Positions 1-12,110 of a DNA stretch of 64,000 nucleotides are shown here, piece after piece. Each line of letters opens with the position of its first letter. Positions within the stretch are counted from its first letter, which is position 1. The notes beneath the pieces are model-generated. The model worked only from the letters and a program-made list of their open reading frames with translations. It searched no databases and was not told the origin of the DNA. This DNA comes from Sarcophilus harrisii. Taxonomy: Eukaryota > Chordata > Mammalia > Dasyuromorphia > Dasyuridae. The position numbers were made by a program, and so were the translations under genes. The stretch covers positions 277,930,181-277,994,180 of the forward strand of contig NC_045430.1 in NCBI RefSeq assembly GCF_902635505.1, written 5' to 3'.

Positions 1-379
1 TCTTTTTTTTTTTAAAGTAGCAAATAGACAGACTATTGTTTCTTTAAAAAAAAAAAAAGATGTCATCAGCAACTCTAATAACCATTATGATTAAGAAAAA
101 GAATCAACAACATATGCTAGATGACATATCCATATATCTCTTTTCAAATGCAATTATTGTAAGTTTAAAAAAAAAGTTTCAGGGCTGAAATCACATTGAG
201 GTTAAAATGGAATCTTTTCTGATCTCATTCCAGACAAGGGAAGGAGCTTGGGAAAACATCACAAACCCATGCCTGTGTGCTTGGAAATTTAATTTTCATC
301 ACACATTGAATTAAGAGCTATAATTTTATAAGTGCTATATTCAAGAGTTGGCATGAATCAGTGCCCTCCAGGGGGGGAC
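1..379. other. Intergenic, nothing recognised
   Basis: AT-rich DNA with short A and T runs. No gene or named repeat could be supported. Confidence 0.5.
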
Positions 380-654
380 TGTAATGGGAGACCTAACACC
401 CAACTGTCAGGAAGGCTGATGTGGTACTGAGATGGAGAGTCCAGCCATGCCATGGAGGGTCTTGTCTTGCCAAAAACCTCAGAGGGAGAAGGGGGAATCT
501 GCATGGAAAATGGAGAAATCAATCGGGCTGTGGTCAATAAGGGGGAACAGTTGACAGAAGAGTTGGTCCTGTGACTGTGCTGATGTGTGTCTCTTTAATA
601 AATGAGGAGTGTTTTTGAAAAATCTGGCTGCCGTGGGTTTCTTTTCAATCTGAC
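380..654 (+). mobile_element. LTR-like fragment (possible solo LTR)
   Basis: The segment begins with TG and ends with CA. It has a poly(A) signal-like AATAAA near 597 followed by a short terminal part resembling an LTR R-U5 region. No internal retroviral sequence is adjacent and no clear target duplication was seen. Its family is unknown, and it is an old fossil if real. Confidence 0.35.
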
Positions 655-883
655 AGCTCAGAGACTTGAAGCAATTAAAATAAAAGTTTCCTAGCGAGTT
701 TAGAAAAAACCAACCTGATCCATGTGCAAAGACAATAGCTGCAAATCTAGGAAGGGCTACACATACACATTGAAATCAAAGATTTTCTGCATATTCTAGA
801 GACAACAATGATATAGATCTGCAGAATGTTGGCCATTATTTCAAACCTCATTATATTTGAGCCTCTATTATATTATATATGGC

Positions 884-965
884 ATATATATATATATATA
901 TATATGGCTATTATATGGGGCCCCATTATTCTCTGTCCACAATACATACATACACACATGCATAC

Positions 966-997
<32 letters not shown>

Positions 998-1001
998 ATA
1001 T
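884..1001. repeat. TA/CATA microsatellites
   Basis: Two TA runs (about 884-905 and 970-1001), with a mixed catacata/cacaca part between. Open frames here are artefacts of the repeat. Confidence 0.9.
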
Positions 1002-1005
1002 TTCT

Positions 1006-2027
1006 CTAAGCGATAATCACCAATAAATAGATTTACTAATAAAAGGAGTAAATCATCACTGGAACAAAACAAAACAATATAGAATAGATAACAAGGTGGT
1101 ATGTATTAATTATCTACTTAAGATCCCTTTCAGGAGACCTTAAGTTGGTAATGATTCAGAGTAGGCAAAACATCCTATCTCCAACATTCAATTTTTCTGA
1201 ACATTAGAAATGATTATTGGCCCAATGGATATTTGATTTTGGATGAAGGTAATAGGGAAGAGATGTTTGGAAGATTGGCCCTTTGCATTAAGTGCAATGA
1301 TGAGCTACTTAAAAGAGGGTTGGGATAAACAGAATAAAATAGAATAGAAAAGGTGGCTTTGATCTGAGTTCCAGTGCACAAAGCCAAGAGGACTGCACTC
1401 TTTCCCACAGGATTCCAGAGTAGGATTGTGTTTCAGAAGTAAATTTCTCTAACCTGCTACTTGCCAATTAGCAACTGACTGGAGGGGCAGAAGTAAAAAA
1501 AAATGGTGGTGTGGTTTAAGGAATTGAACTGCATGCTGTGTGAACATGCATGGATGCTCCAGGGGGAAGAGTTCTCTCTATGAATACAAGTAGCGTGCCT
1601 TCCATGACTTAGTAAATAAGACCTAGAAAGTTGTATATGGCTTGGGAAAATTGAACAACTTAACCAGAGTCAAATGACAAATATCAGAGAGAGGCTTTCA
1701 AAGCATGTCTTCCTATTCCTGAACTCAATATATCATTTGTCCACTGTGCAATTTTGACTCTATCCAGAGAGGCAGTCACATTAATTAGAAACTTATTCTA
1801 CAATAAGTGGCCCTTTCCAACAAATGGGACGAATTAGCTTCCAGATGACTCCAGCAAAAATCAATTACAAGCAATCTGTGGTTAAGTATCAATTAAGAAA
1901 GGACATCCAGGCCTTCCTTTCTGCCAACCTAACATGCTGTCTAATATTTTGGATCCCTACCCTGCTCTTGTAGTCTCTGTTATTAGTCTTTGATATGTTA
2001 AAGACTTTGTCCTTCCGCAAGAAATGT
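1006..2027. other. Intergenic, nothing recognised
   Basis: AT-rich unique-looking DNA. Short open frames are isolated and lack splice or coding context. Confidence 0.5.
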
Positions 2028-2222
2028 GGTTGAGGTGGTGCAGTGGATCAAATCTGGCCTCAGACATTTAACACTTCCTAGCTGTGTGACCCTAGGCAAA
2101 TCACTTAACCCCCATTGCCTTAGCAAACAACAACAATAACAATGACAACAACAACAACAACAACAACAACAAAAAACCAAACAACCAAACAAAAAAACAA
2201 AAACAAAAACAAAAAACAAAAA
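2028..2222 (+). mobile_element. Marsupial tRNA-derived SINE with CAA-rich tail
   Basis: The body reads ggtggtgcagtggatc, then ctggcctcagacattta, then cctagctgtgtgaccctagg, followed by a CAA/CAAA simple tail (about 2127-2222). The middle of the head is missing compared with the copy at 48156, so it is internally deleted. Confidence 0.8.
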
Positions 2223-3139
2223 ATGCTGCTGAGCCCAATGAATTATTCAACAAGATTAAAAAAAAATAAGAAGTTTCTTAAAATCCCCGCAGTGGTCACA
2301 GTTCCTGTAAATTAGTTACCTGATTGAATGCAGCCATGGGTTAGTCTAACAACCCAACAATCTCCTGATGAACCTTGTCCTGAGTGCATATAGTCATCCC
2401 AAAGAGCATCCACATTCATCACCTGATGATGAACAACCTGATTGCCAGATCCTCCCATTAGGACTGAACAGTCTTCTAATTCAATCATTCAATCATAGGG
2501 ATCTCTGGGGTCCTTTTAGGTGACAAAAAAAAAAAAAAAAAAACTTTGATATTTATCTCAACTTTTGTTTTTTTTATTCTCTTCAGCTTGAAACTTTTGT
2601 CATTCTAGATGAGATCTTTTATTCTTCCTTTTTTCTCTTGAACTTCTAAGTTCTCTACCTTACATATATTACACATTTTAAAATACCAATACTTACCTTA
2701 TGCATCTTTTGTCAGATGCCTTATCCAGTTGACTATGTATCATATACATCATTTTAGAGACTTACTCAGAGCCTGGAAGCATAAGCTAAACTCACATTAT
2801 GACATTCATTCTCAAATAACCCTTTTTCCGTTTATAAGATGATTTTATCACAAAAGTTTTGGGAATGAGTGAGGGAAGGAGTATAAGAATTACTCCCATT
2901 TTGCAGATGGAAAATAAATTTGGCTGTTTGAATAGAGATCAACGGTGGAGACAGAATAATCAAGTTCATGTCTCATATTGGACATATCGCCAATGGGCCC
3001 AGTGTGACTTTGAGTGAATCACTGAAAATCTTGATGCCAATCAGTGTTGCAGAGAAGGTGCTGATTTGTATGAACAGAGAGAATTTTCTTTATCTGAGGG
3101 TCCCTTCTATTGGTAAAATTGAGGGTCAGTATTCATTTC
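2223..3139. other. Intergenic with a poly-A run, otherwise unassigned
   Basis: Contains an A run (about 2526-2543). The part near 2890-3040 faintly resembles a decayed SINE, but not enough to call. Confidence 0.4.
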
Positions 3140-4118
3140 CCCCATTTTATTTTAAAATATATTTGCATTTAATTTAACAAGATTTTGAGTCTAAATTTTT
3201 CTTCCTCCTTTCCTCCCCTTCCTTCTTCCAAAGATGATAGACAATTTGATAGCGTTTATACATACAGTGTCATATTTCTATATTATTCATTGTGAAAGGA
3301 GAAACAGATCAAAAAAAGGGGAAAAAAAAGTCATGAGGAAAAAAAAAGGGTAAGTGAGAAAAAATTCAGAGTCCATCAGTTCTTTCTCTGGATATGGATA
3401 GTATTTTCTTTCATGAGTGCATTGTATTTGTCTTGGATCATTGTATTGCTGATGGAGCCCGAGTCATTCGTATTTGATTTTAACACAGTGCTGCTTATGC
3501 TGCGTACAATATTCCCCTGTTGCTTATCCTTTCACTTTGCATCAGTCCATGAGTCTTTCCAGAATTTTTTTTTTATCTTGCTGTTAATCATGTCTTATTG
3601 CACAATACCCTTCCATTACATTCACATAACACAGCTTATTCAGCTGTTCCCCAACTGACGGGCATCCTCTCAATTTCCAGTTCTTTATCACCATGTCACC
3701 ATCATGTCACCCTGAAAAGCACTGCTATGAATAATTTTACACATGCAGGTACTTTTCCCCTATTTTATAATTTCTTTCTGATATAGACCTAGTACTGGTA
3801 TTGCTGGATCAAAGGGTATGCACAGTTTGGTTGCCCTTTGAGCATGAGTCCAAATTGCTCTTCAGAACGGTTGGGTCATTTCACAACTCCACCAACAGTT
3901 CATTAGTGTCCCAATTTTTCCACATTTTTTGCAACATTTATCATTTTCTTTTTTTGTCATATTAGCTAATCTGATAACTATGAGGTGGGTATTTCATAGT
4001 TGTTTTGATTTCTCCAATCAAAATTGGTTTCTTCATATGCCAAAGAGTAGCTTTAGTTCTTTCAACTCAAAAATGCCTGTTCATTTCCTTTGACCATTTA
4101 TCAATTAATCAGTGACTT
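3140..4118 (-). mobile_element. L1 3' end (ORF2 C-terminus and 3' UTR)
   Basis: On the minus strand it reads into the end of L1 ORF2: a 'CCTTTGATCCAGCAATACC' block near 3800, the 'GTTGGGGAACAGCTGAATAAG' type block near 3640, then a purine-rich 3' UTR. Human L1 ORF2 has the same order (NPAVPLLGIYPK, then MEYYAAIKN). It is 5'-truncated and moderately diverged. Confidence 0.8.
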
Positions 4119-4260
4119 GTCATGCCCCCATCTTACAGAGGAGTAACTGTAGGTATAAAGGAATTGTGTCATTTGTTCAGGGTCACACAGCTCACCAGCA
4201 GCAGAACCAGGATTGAAGCCTAGATCTAGATCCACAGCTTATTCAATCTCGCATCCTGTC
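4119..4260 (-). mobile_element. MIR/CORE-SINE relic
   Basis: The + strand shows the reverse MIR text: 'cagggtcacacagctcacc', 'agaaccaggattgaagcc', after 'atcttacagaggagtaact'. Ancient and diverged. Confidence 0.65.
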
Positions 4261-4261
4261 T

Positions 4262-4800
4262 GAGAGGAAATTTGAAGTAATTCAAAGGATTCTGATTCTG
4301 GGGGATTCAGATGTTCATAAAATGACTGCTGGGGCATTCAGAATTCATGTCTATAGGGGATGGGAATCACTTCCTGAACATAGTAAGCATTCAGGCACTG
4401 GCTGGTACATCCCTTATCTTTCTTGTCTGTATTACACACATCCATGAAATATGAATGTAGAGAGGAAACCCACTGCCAGCCCTTCTCACAGAAGCACCTG
4501 GGGTGGATGCTTGCTTACAAAGGTACAACTAAGATGAAACTTCAGGGCCTCAAAGTTAGAGGAGGTTTCAAAAACCGTCAAAGGCTACCCATATACAAGA
4601 CCAAAATGTTGTCTACACTGGCGGCTACTTTTTGTGAAGAGGAATCTGACAGAGGTGACCCATGTCGCTTTGCACATGTAAAGATGGGGAACATGCAAAA
4701 GGTCACTTAGTTACCTTACCCCAACTTAGAGTGTTAAGATGCTATCCCTTCCTTTCCTTATACATTTATCATCTCTGCAAAGCCCAAAGATTCCCAGAAG
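4262..4800. other. Intergenic, nothing recognised
   Basis: Includes a 95-codon open frame at 4423-4710. It has no recognisable domain and no splice or promoter context, so it is not called as a gene. Confidence 0.4.
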
Positions 4801-4804
4801 CCAT

Positions 4805-4945
4805 TTAGTTTAATCCCCTCATTAAATGATTGAGAAAATGGAGGTCCAGAATGGTTGAGCAGCTTAGCCAAAGATCCACAGCTAGTGTACGCAGAGATAC
4901 ACTGTGTGTAAAGATACACAGAGGCAAGATCTGCAGACAAGACCT
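4805..4945 (-). mobile_element. MIR/CORE-SINE relic
   Basis: Reverse MIR pattern: 'cctcattaaatgattgagaaa', 'ggtccagaatggttgagcag', 'ccacagctagtg'. Diverged. Confidence 0.5.
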
Positions 4946-5406
4946 TGGGATCCAGATCATCAGAGTTATTTCTGAACATGTTTATTTATTATTGGCAAGG
5001 TTTTTCTGACATCAAGCCTAAATTTTCCTCTTGGCAGCTTGCCCCCATTTCTTTTCGGGCTGCCCTCTGTGTTGCCCTTTGCACAGGACAGCCCTTCAAA
5101 TACTCAATCTGGACCATGAGGGCCCTCCTGAGACTTCTCTCATCTGCTTATGGCATGACTTCAAGGCCTTTTTCATTCCAATTCTTTTCCCCTGGAATTT
5201 TTCTAGGTTATTAATGTCCTCCCCAAATGTGGCAGCCAGAAAGTAATAGCAATCTAAGAGAACAGCATATTGTGGGGGCGCAGGCAAAGCCCTAAAGGGA
5301 AGTGGGGAAATCTGCAGGCTGTGTGGAAAGGAGGTTTGAGAGCTGGGGAACTTTTGGCTAAGCATCTCTGTGATTGTTCTTTCTTCCCTGTGATTGCCTT
5401 AAACTT

Positions 5407-6040
5407 TTTTTTTTATTATTATTATAGTAACTTTTTATTGACAGAATCCATGCCAGGGTAATTTTTTTACAACATTATCCCTTGCACTCACTTCTGTTCC
5501 GATTTTCCCTCCCACCCTCCACCCCCTCCCCTAGATGGCAAGCAGTCCTATATATGTTGAATATGTCCTAGTATATCCTAGATACAATGTATGTGTGCAG
5601 ATCCAAACAGTTTTCTTGTTCCACAGGGAGAATTGGATTCAGAAGGTAAAAATAACCCAGGAAGAAAAACAAAAATGCAAACAGTTTATATTCATTTCCC
5701 AGTGTTCTTTCTTTGGGTGTAGCTGCTTCTGTCCATCATTGATCAATTGAAACTGAATTAGGTCTCTTTGTCAAAGAAATCCACTTCCATCAGATTACAT
5801 CTTCATACAGTATCGTTGTTGAGGTATATAATGATCTCTTGGTTCTGCTCATTTCACTCAGCATCAGTTCATGTAATTCTCTCCAAGCCTCTCTGTATTC
5901 ATCCTGCTGGTCATATCTTACAGAACAATAATATTCCATAACATGCATATACCACAATTTACCCAACCATTCTCCTATTTATGGGCATCCATTCATTTTC
6001 CAGTTTCTAGCCACTACAAACAGGGCTGCCACAAACATTT
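5407..6040 (-). mobile_element. Young 5'-truncated L1 insertion with perfect target duplication
   Basis: The element is flanked by an identical 18-bp duplication TGTGATTGCCTTAAACTT (5389-5406 and 6041-6058). On the minus strand it starts in the last part of ORF2 and ends in the 3' UTR, with a poly-A tail seen as the T run at 5407. The perfect duplication points to a fairly recent insertion. Confidence 0.92.
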
Positions 6041-6300
6041 TGTGATTGCCTTAAACTTGCAACTTGTGTGTGACTTGGGAAAGTCATGTCAAAAGCCTCC
6101 ATCATCCCTTTGCCCTGCATCTACTGAAGTCTTCCTGGCAATGAGGTCCTGGGTCCTTTAGACTGTGTTGAAATGTCACCTGAAAATGTCACTTTTCTGA
6201 GCAGGACATGAAGAGGCTGTCGTGGCAATTGTGCTATTCTGCTCATCTTGTGCTTTGTCATCCTTTAGCTAATGTCAGCTAATGAAAAGAGTATTCACAC

Positions 6301-6335
6301 ACAGTGTCCCAAAAGATTTAGTGCAGCATTTGATC
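6301..6335 (+). mobile_element. Mariner-type terminal fragment
   Basis: 'cagtgtcccaaaagatttag' followed by tgcag resembles the terminus of mammalian mariner-derived MITEs, and compares with the copy at 59078. Only one end is visible. Confidence 0.4.
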
Positions 6336-6489
6336 TTTTTGTTGTAATTTTTTTAATCTTTACAATCTAAAAGAGCATCAAGACTCTGGGGTCACCCAAT
6401 ACATCTTCTAAGAGTTGGAAGACTATAGCTATTATCTCTTTTGAACCTCAGCATAATCCAAAGGTGCTAGAAGTGCTAGAGAGGTTAGC

Positions 6490-6605
6490 AAACCCCATTT
6501 CACTAGCAAGAAAACAGGCTTGAGAGATTCCATGAGTTGCCATGGGTGCTAAAGCTGGGAAGTATCAGAAGCCAGATTGCACCTAACTTCCTGTGCTACA
6601 GCTTC
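6490..6605 (-). mobile_element. MIR-like relic
   Basis: A weak reverse MIR pattern ('aaaacaggcttgagagatt', then 'aagctgggaagtatcagaag'). Heavily decayed. Confidence 0.35.
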
Positions 6606-6895
6606 AGTGAGTAAGGCCCCATCACAGCTTTTTTACAAAAAGGGCATCACACCTATTTTCTCAATCTGAATTTGTTCCCCAAACTGTCCCTGTCCCCCTT
6701 GAGTTTCCTATCACTTACATTTCTTAATTATCTCAAATCCAGCAGGAGGAAAGCAAGATTCCACTCCCTGTTGCCCAATCTTACCAAAAATATTCCTTTT
6801 GTTTCCATCTCCAGAATGAAGACTCCACATTTTTCCCCAGATCTCCATTTATCTCTTATTCTAAGTTTTCATCTCTTCTCTTAAATAGACCAAAG

Positions 6896-7110
6896 TAACA
6901 GCCTCCTATCTGGTCTCCCTAAAGACAATTTCTGAATTTTTATTCAGTTTTAATAAGAAAAGAAAATTTTATATTTAAAAATCTAGCTCCTTACCTCTCC
7001 ATTTCAATCTCCACAGAGCAGGGAAAACTGATAATCCTAAAGCACAGATCTGACTATATCTTTGCCCTCTTCAAGGCTCTTCAGTGATTCCCTCTGCCCT
7101 TGGGCACCTT
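6896..7110 (+). mobile_element. L2 LINE 3' fragment
   Basis: Order of words 'cctcctatctggtctccc', 'ataatcctaaagcacagatc', 'cttcaaggctcttcagtg' matches the L2 3' region as I remember it. Diverged. Confidence 0.55.
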
Positions 7111-7767
7111 TGATGCCAGCTGAGCCGGTTTCAGGGGCACTCATCCACCTTTGGTGTCCATCTAATTCACCCACCTCTCACCTGTGGCTCCAAGAAGCCA
7201 TAACATATGAGGCACCTCAGAAGATGGGCTAACCAACCCACTGGTGAGTTGGGGCCGGGAGGAATAGAGTGCTTAGTGTTCTCTCAGTCAAGCAGCCAAG
7301 ACACCAAGATCACCCACCACATCCCTGGTCATGGCCAATCGTCCTGATTTTTACTGCGCCACTGACTCAGGAAGAGAGAGTTAGGTTGATGACTTTGGGG
7401 AACTCTGCTTCACTTCCATTCAATTCACCCTCAACTCAAATGATGCCATTGGTCCTCTTTAAAAACAAAGAACAAACAAATCACCCAGTATAAACTTGTG
7501 TCTGACAGTTAAAAAAAATTCCCCATTTAACTCCAACCTGTGTTAATAGGCTGAAGACAAAAACCAGAAGTCCTTTAAGTTTGAGGTAGAGGATCCTGGG
7601 AGCTGACTGGCAGTTTGGTCCAAAGAGGGAAGGAGAGCTAGTGAGAGTTGCTGCTAGCCATTAAGTAAACAGCCTCATCCAGGGCACATTGCTCACCACC
7701 ACCGCCTAGGGTGACTCCTTCTGGTCTCCCTCAACACAGTAAGGGCCCTCCTGGATTCCAGGAGCTT
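7111..7767. other. Intergenic, nothing recognised
   Basis: Moderately GC-richer unique sequence. No coding or repeat call can be supported. Confidence 0.45.
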
Positions 7768-7838
7768 GTATGTGTATATATGTACGTGTACGTGTGTGTG
7801 TGTGTGTGTGTAAGTGGTGTAAGTGTATGTGTGTGTAT
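7768..7838. repeat. GT-rich microsatellite
   Basis: An interrupted TG run with tgtacgtgtacg interruptions. Confidence 0.85.
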
Positions 7839-9194
7839 TGTAAAACCTCCCAGATTTTGAATTGTGATATTCAGCAATCTCTAACTAGGATTGTTTGGGA
7901 CTCTTTTTCTCCCTTCAATTTTACCACCAGCATCTAATGCAAGAGCCAACAGGAAGAAAGAACAGGAGACTGGAGGTCAAGTCTTCCTTCCCATATTGAA
8001 TTATCACTTATTAGTTATATTCTCTTTAATCCTTTCCTTAATCTTTTGTAGCTTCATCAACTTCATAAAAGGAGGAGAAACATCTTATTGGCTTGAATGA
8101 AATAGGCTGCACAAGTGACTTAATTTAATTTTCTGTATAAAGCAATTATTATGCATCTATTAAATTGAGACTCTGTGATAAGGAGGATATGATTTTTAAA
8201 AAGTCAGTCTGCTCTCAAGAAGCTGCCATTTACTGAGAAGATGGAGAACATCCACAGAGCAGTGCTCATCTAGGTCCCATGTGAATAATGAGTTCCACGA
8301 AGTGATTGGGTATATTTGAATCACACTATTCAAAGTTATATTTAGATAAAATATGGTCCTTGCTTCCAGCTTCCAGCTTCCAGCTAAATAATGGGACCAC
8401 TTTGTGGCATTCATTATTTGAATTAATCAGTATCTGGCTCTCTGGGGATTTTCCCCCCTTAAGTTCTAAGGTGCAAGAGCTGAGTGCTGATTGGCAGTGA
8501 CCTTGGTCTTGTCCATCCTAACTGTGGGGCTTTTTTCTCAGTCACCCATTCCTTGCCATTGCGCCAGAAAACTGCCAGCTTCTTTACCCTCTCCTTGTAT
8601 ATCTTTCACCAGCTGCCAGCTTCCCTTTCCTTGTGTCCTCCTGGGGAATACCCACATAAGTTTTCCTTCTACCTGAAGCTCCGTCTTCATGTTTCTCTCT
8701 TGTTTTTGCAGATCCTTCCTCTCAGACTCCCTCCTAATTGTCCCTTCTTCTGGCTCATCCCTGCCAAACTTCCCTGCCAATGAAGCTAGGATCATTGGCA
8801 TTGTGGGTGGAAGAGATTTCAGAAGTAGGCCCTGGAAGCAGAGGAACCAGCATGAGGACTAGGGCTCACCAGTGTCTCCCGCTTCACTAAATTAAAGTGA
8901 GCAAAATCCCGACGCCAGTGTTGCCTGCCTCCAAAGTCTGGGATTATGGCCGAATTCTTAGAGATGGGCAGAGGGAATTCAATGGTTGATAGGAAAGAAA
9001 TAGCTAACAAATGTCCATTGGGATTATTAATAGACACTGAGGCAGTACCAGAACTCCAAAAAGTCTTTGTTTTCTTTTTCAGGTGGCCTAGAGACACATT
9101 TTCAGGGCTATTCCAATGGCTCACAAGATCTATCAGGCCCTACCAAACTATAGTAGTTCCATTTAGGAAGAGAAGGGAAACTAGAGGCCAGAGA
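7839..9194. other. Intergenic, nothing recognised
   Basis: Contains a triple 'cttccagctt' short tandem near 8364-8384. No gene is supported. Confidence 0.45.
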
Positions 9195-9315
9195 CCAAAT
9201 CCTCATTTTACAAATAAGGAAACTTGAGGCCCAGAGAGGGAGATTTACCCAGAGTTACACAACTCATCAGCTTCTTAGGACCTTCTGACTTTAATCTCAG
9301 TGCCTTTCATGATGG
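9195..9315 (-). mobile_element. MIR/CORE-SINE relic
   Basis: 'cctcattttacaaataagga', 'gaggcccagagagggag' and 'cagagttacacaactcatca' are the reverse MIR core and tail. Confidence 0.7.
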
Positions 9316-10819
9316 TCTAGTTGTCTGTTGCTAGAAGACCAGCCAAGCTCAATCCAGAGGTATATCAGCAGCATTTATAGGAGGATGAAGGACATTTTTA
9401 GCAAGAGCAACTCTCATCAACCTTTGTTTGCTTCCTTAGTATGTCAACCTATTCTGTGGAGTGGGGTGGAGGCAGGGGTCTGTGTTCATGCCCTGAGTGT
9501 CAGTACCCTTGCTGCCAAAGGCACCTGATAAGTAGCATTTGAAAGAAGAGGATCGAAGGCCATTCTGGGGCCATGGCTGTTGGGACCTAACTCCTCTCAG
9601 GGGATTCCTCAAAAGCCAGGTCTGTGAGTCAGACCAATACAATGGCCTTCTGACTTCATGGTCACATTTTGTTTCTGCCAAATGCAGCGCGACCTGCCTC
9701 CATCAGCTACTTCATTCATCAGGTAACTAGACACCTAGATAGTGCCATGATAATCTTTCTGTCATCTGAACACCGGGCATCAGTTGGCCAGAAAGATATT
9801 TATTTAAGGGCAAAATAATCTGTCAAGTCTCATGACCCACTTCCTCAGGCTTAAAGAAGTTCTGGGCTTCCTGCACTGGCACAATACAAAGGGTCCCCCA
9901 AATTGCCTGATCATTCAATCAATAAGGATCTATGAAGTACCACTGAAATCGTCTCATCCACTCAAAATCATATTCTTATGGTAAATCCGGTAAGGGCTGA
10001 TAAAAACCCATAAGCTTTGAAATTTGGCAAAGGTTTTTTTTTTTGTTTGTTTGTTTGTTTGGAGTTTTTTTTTTTTTTTAAACCCCAATACAAACTTGAA
10101 CTGTGGATTTTCGCTACAAGAATGGCTCGACAAGGAGGAACCCACACAGTCCATGACTTTAATAAAGTCCAGTAAAGTGAATAAATCACATATCCCATGT
10201 GGCCTGAGGGTTTTCAGAAGCCCTCGGTTGATCCATGGGAGCTGCCACTAAACAGTTTGCCTAATTAAAATGCTGAACAAATCACCCTACATGATTTAGA
10301 GGCTGTGATCTCAAAATCTTTGCTTAATGTCTCAGGTTTTATTTTTAAAGAACATTAAGTGAATTCACATGTTGGGCCAACAGAGGTGGCAGCCCGCTAC
10401 CTCCCAGGTCACTGGGCAGATGGGGCTTCCTCTAGCAAAAGCACAGATTTAGCACCGGGGCTCCAAGGCTACTGCTCCCCTCAGGGGCAGGTCTTATTAC
10501 CAATGTTCAGAATGTTACTGGAGTCTTACAAGTGGGAGCTTTGCTTGCAAATAAAATTTCAGAACTTGGCACTTTCTCACTCATTTTTTTTTCTCTAAAT
10601 CACTTTCCTGGAAACATATGTAATACTTCTTACACAAAAGTGCATGGCAGCCAAGAAATCCAATTATTCCAAATCCATAAATCACAGGTTGTCAGCCCCC
10701 AAAAGAGAAGAAATATAGGATGGGAATTGTTCGAAATGTCAATGGCCGGCAAAACATATAGAACATTTGTGTTCAGATATTGCCAAGAAGCTTGGATAGA
10801 ATTAGTAAACCCTGGGAAT
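9316..10819. other. Intergenic, nothing recognised
   Basis: Contains a T/G-rich run (10034-10080). Open frames are short and on both strands, with no supported gene. Confidence 0.45.
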
Positions 10820-10970
10820 TAGAGATGACCGTGTCTGAGAGCATCTAGATCAGACCTAACATTTTACAGATAAAGAAACTGAGGCCCAGAGAAAAAGGGA
10901 TTTGATTAAAGAAGTAACAAACACAGCTATGCTTGGTTTCAAATGGAGGCTTTCTTACCCCAAATGACAA
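10820..10970 (-). mobile_element. MIR/CORE-SINE relic
   Basis: Reverse pattern 'acattttacagataaagaaa', then 'ctgaggcccagagaaaaa', then 'taacaaacacagctatgc'. Confidence 0.6.
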
Positions 10971-11025
10971 TGCGCTAAACCCACTCTGGCAACTTGTCTC
11001 TCCATCTCTGTCTTTTCTATAGGTT

Positions 11026-11031
11026 TCTTTC

Positions 11032-11092
<61 letters not shown>

Positions 11093-11254
11093 CCTCCCTC
11101 CCTCTCTCTCTCCCTCTTCCTTCCTTTTTTCTTTCTCTCTTTCTTTTTTCTTTTCTTTCTTTCTCTTTCTTTTTTTCTTTTCTTTCTCTCTTTCTTTTTT
11201 TCTATTCCTTTCTTTTTCTTTTTTTCTTTCTTTCTTTCTCTTTCTTTCTTTCTC

Positions 11255-11314
<60 letters not shown>

Positions 11315-11415
11315 TCCTCCCTCCCTCCCTCCCTACTTCCTTCCTTCCTTCCTTCCTTCCTTCCTTTCTTACTTCCTCTCTCTACCTCTCTCTCTGTGTC
11401 TGTCTCTCTCTCATA
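11026..11415. repeat. Polypyrimidine tract (TC, TTTC, TCCC repeats)
   Basis: About 390 bp almost purely of T and C on the + strand, passing from TC to mixed TTTC/TTTTC, to a pure TTTC block (about 11250-11315), to CCTC and TTCC. The long open frames on both strands are artefacts of the repeat. Confidence 0.97.
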
Positions 11416-11754
11416 GTTCCGATGTTTTATTTTTGCACTTGCACCATTACTTGACATATTTCCTTCTTTTTTTATTTAAAATGTCTTTTATATATTTAAA
11501 ATAAAGAAAAAAAAATAGAAAAAGAAAAAAAATTGTCATGTGCCCAGCAGAATTCCAGGGAGGATTAAAAATGAGTAACAATAAATCTCCATTTCAAGAA
11601 AGTACATATAATAATAAAAGAGATTGTATTTATACCTGTTCATCTTCGCTTTTTTGTAAGTTTTCTTTTGTGCTCTACTATATACTTTGTACTTTTCCCT
11701 CTCTTTCTTCCCCTCTCTCTCCCCCAAGCAGACCACAGTTAAGCATGGATATAT

Positions 11755-12110
11755 TTATATAGATGGATATAGAAACACACACATATATACACATACACAC
11801 ATATATATGCACATACATACACCTACATATATACATATATACCCAAATATATAGACATATTCTCTCACACACATAGCTTAATATACACACACCTACCTGC
11901 ATACACACAGATATATACACACAAGCACATGCATATACCTACAGATACACATGCATGCATGTACATGCACCCATACATAAACCTACCTGCATATATAGAG
12001 AATATGCACACATATATACACCTACATATATATACACATAAGTATGGGTACACACATGTATGTATATACATATACACACATATATGTATACATATGCATA
12101 GATGTACATA
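11755..12110. repeat. ACATAT/CACATA-rich low-complexity array
   Basis: Interrupted CA/TA dinucleotide text with words such as atatatacacata and cctacctgcatacaca. Open frames here are repeat artefacts. Confidence 0.9.

Noticed and set aside
10994-11457. Ser/Leu/Phe-rich and Lys/Glu/Arg-rich open frames on opposite strands
   Set aside because: Pure products of the polypyrimidine tract.
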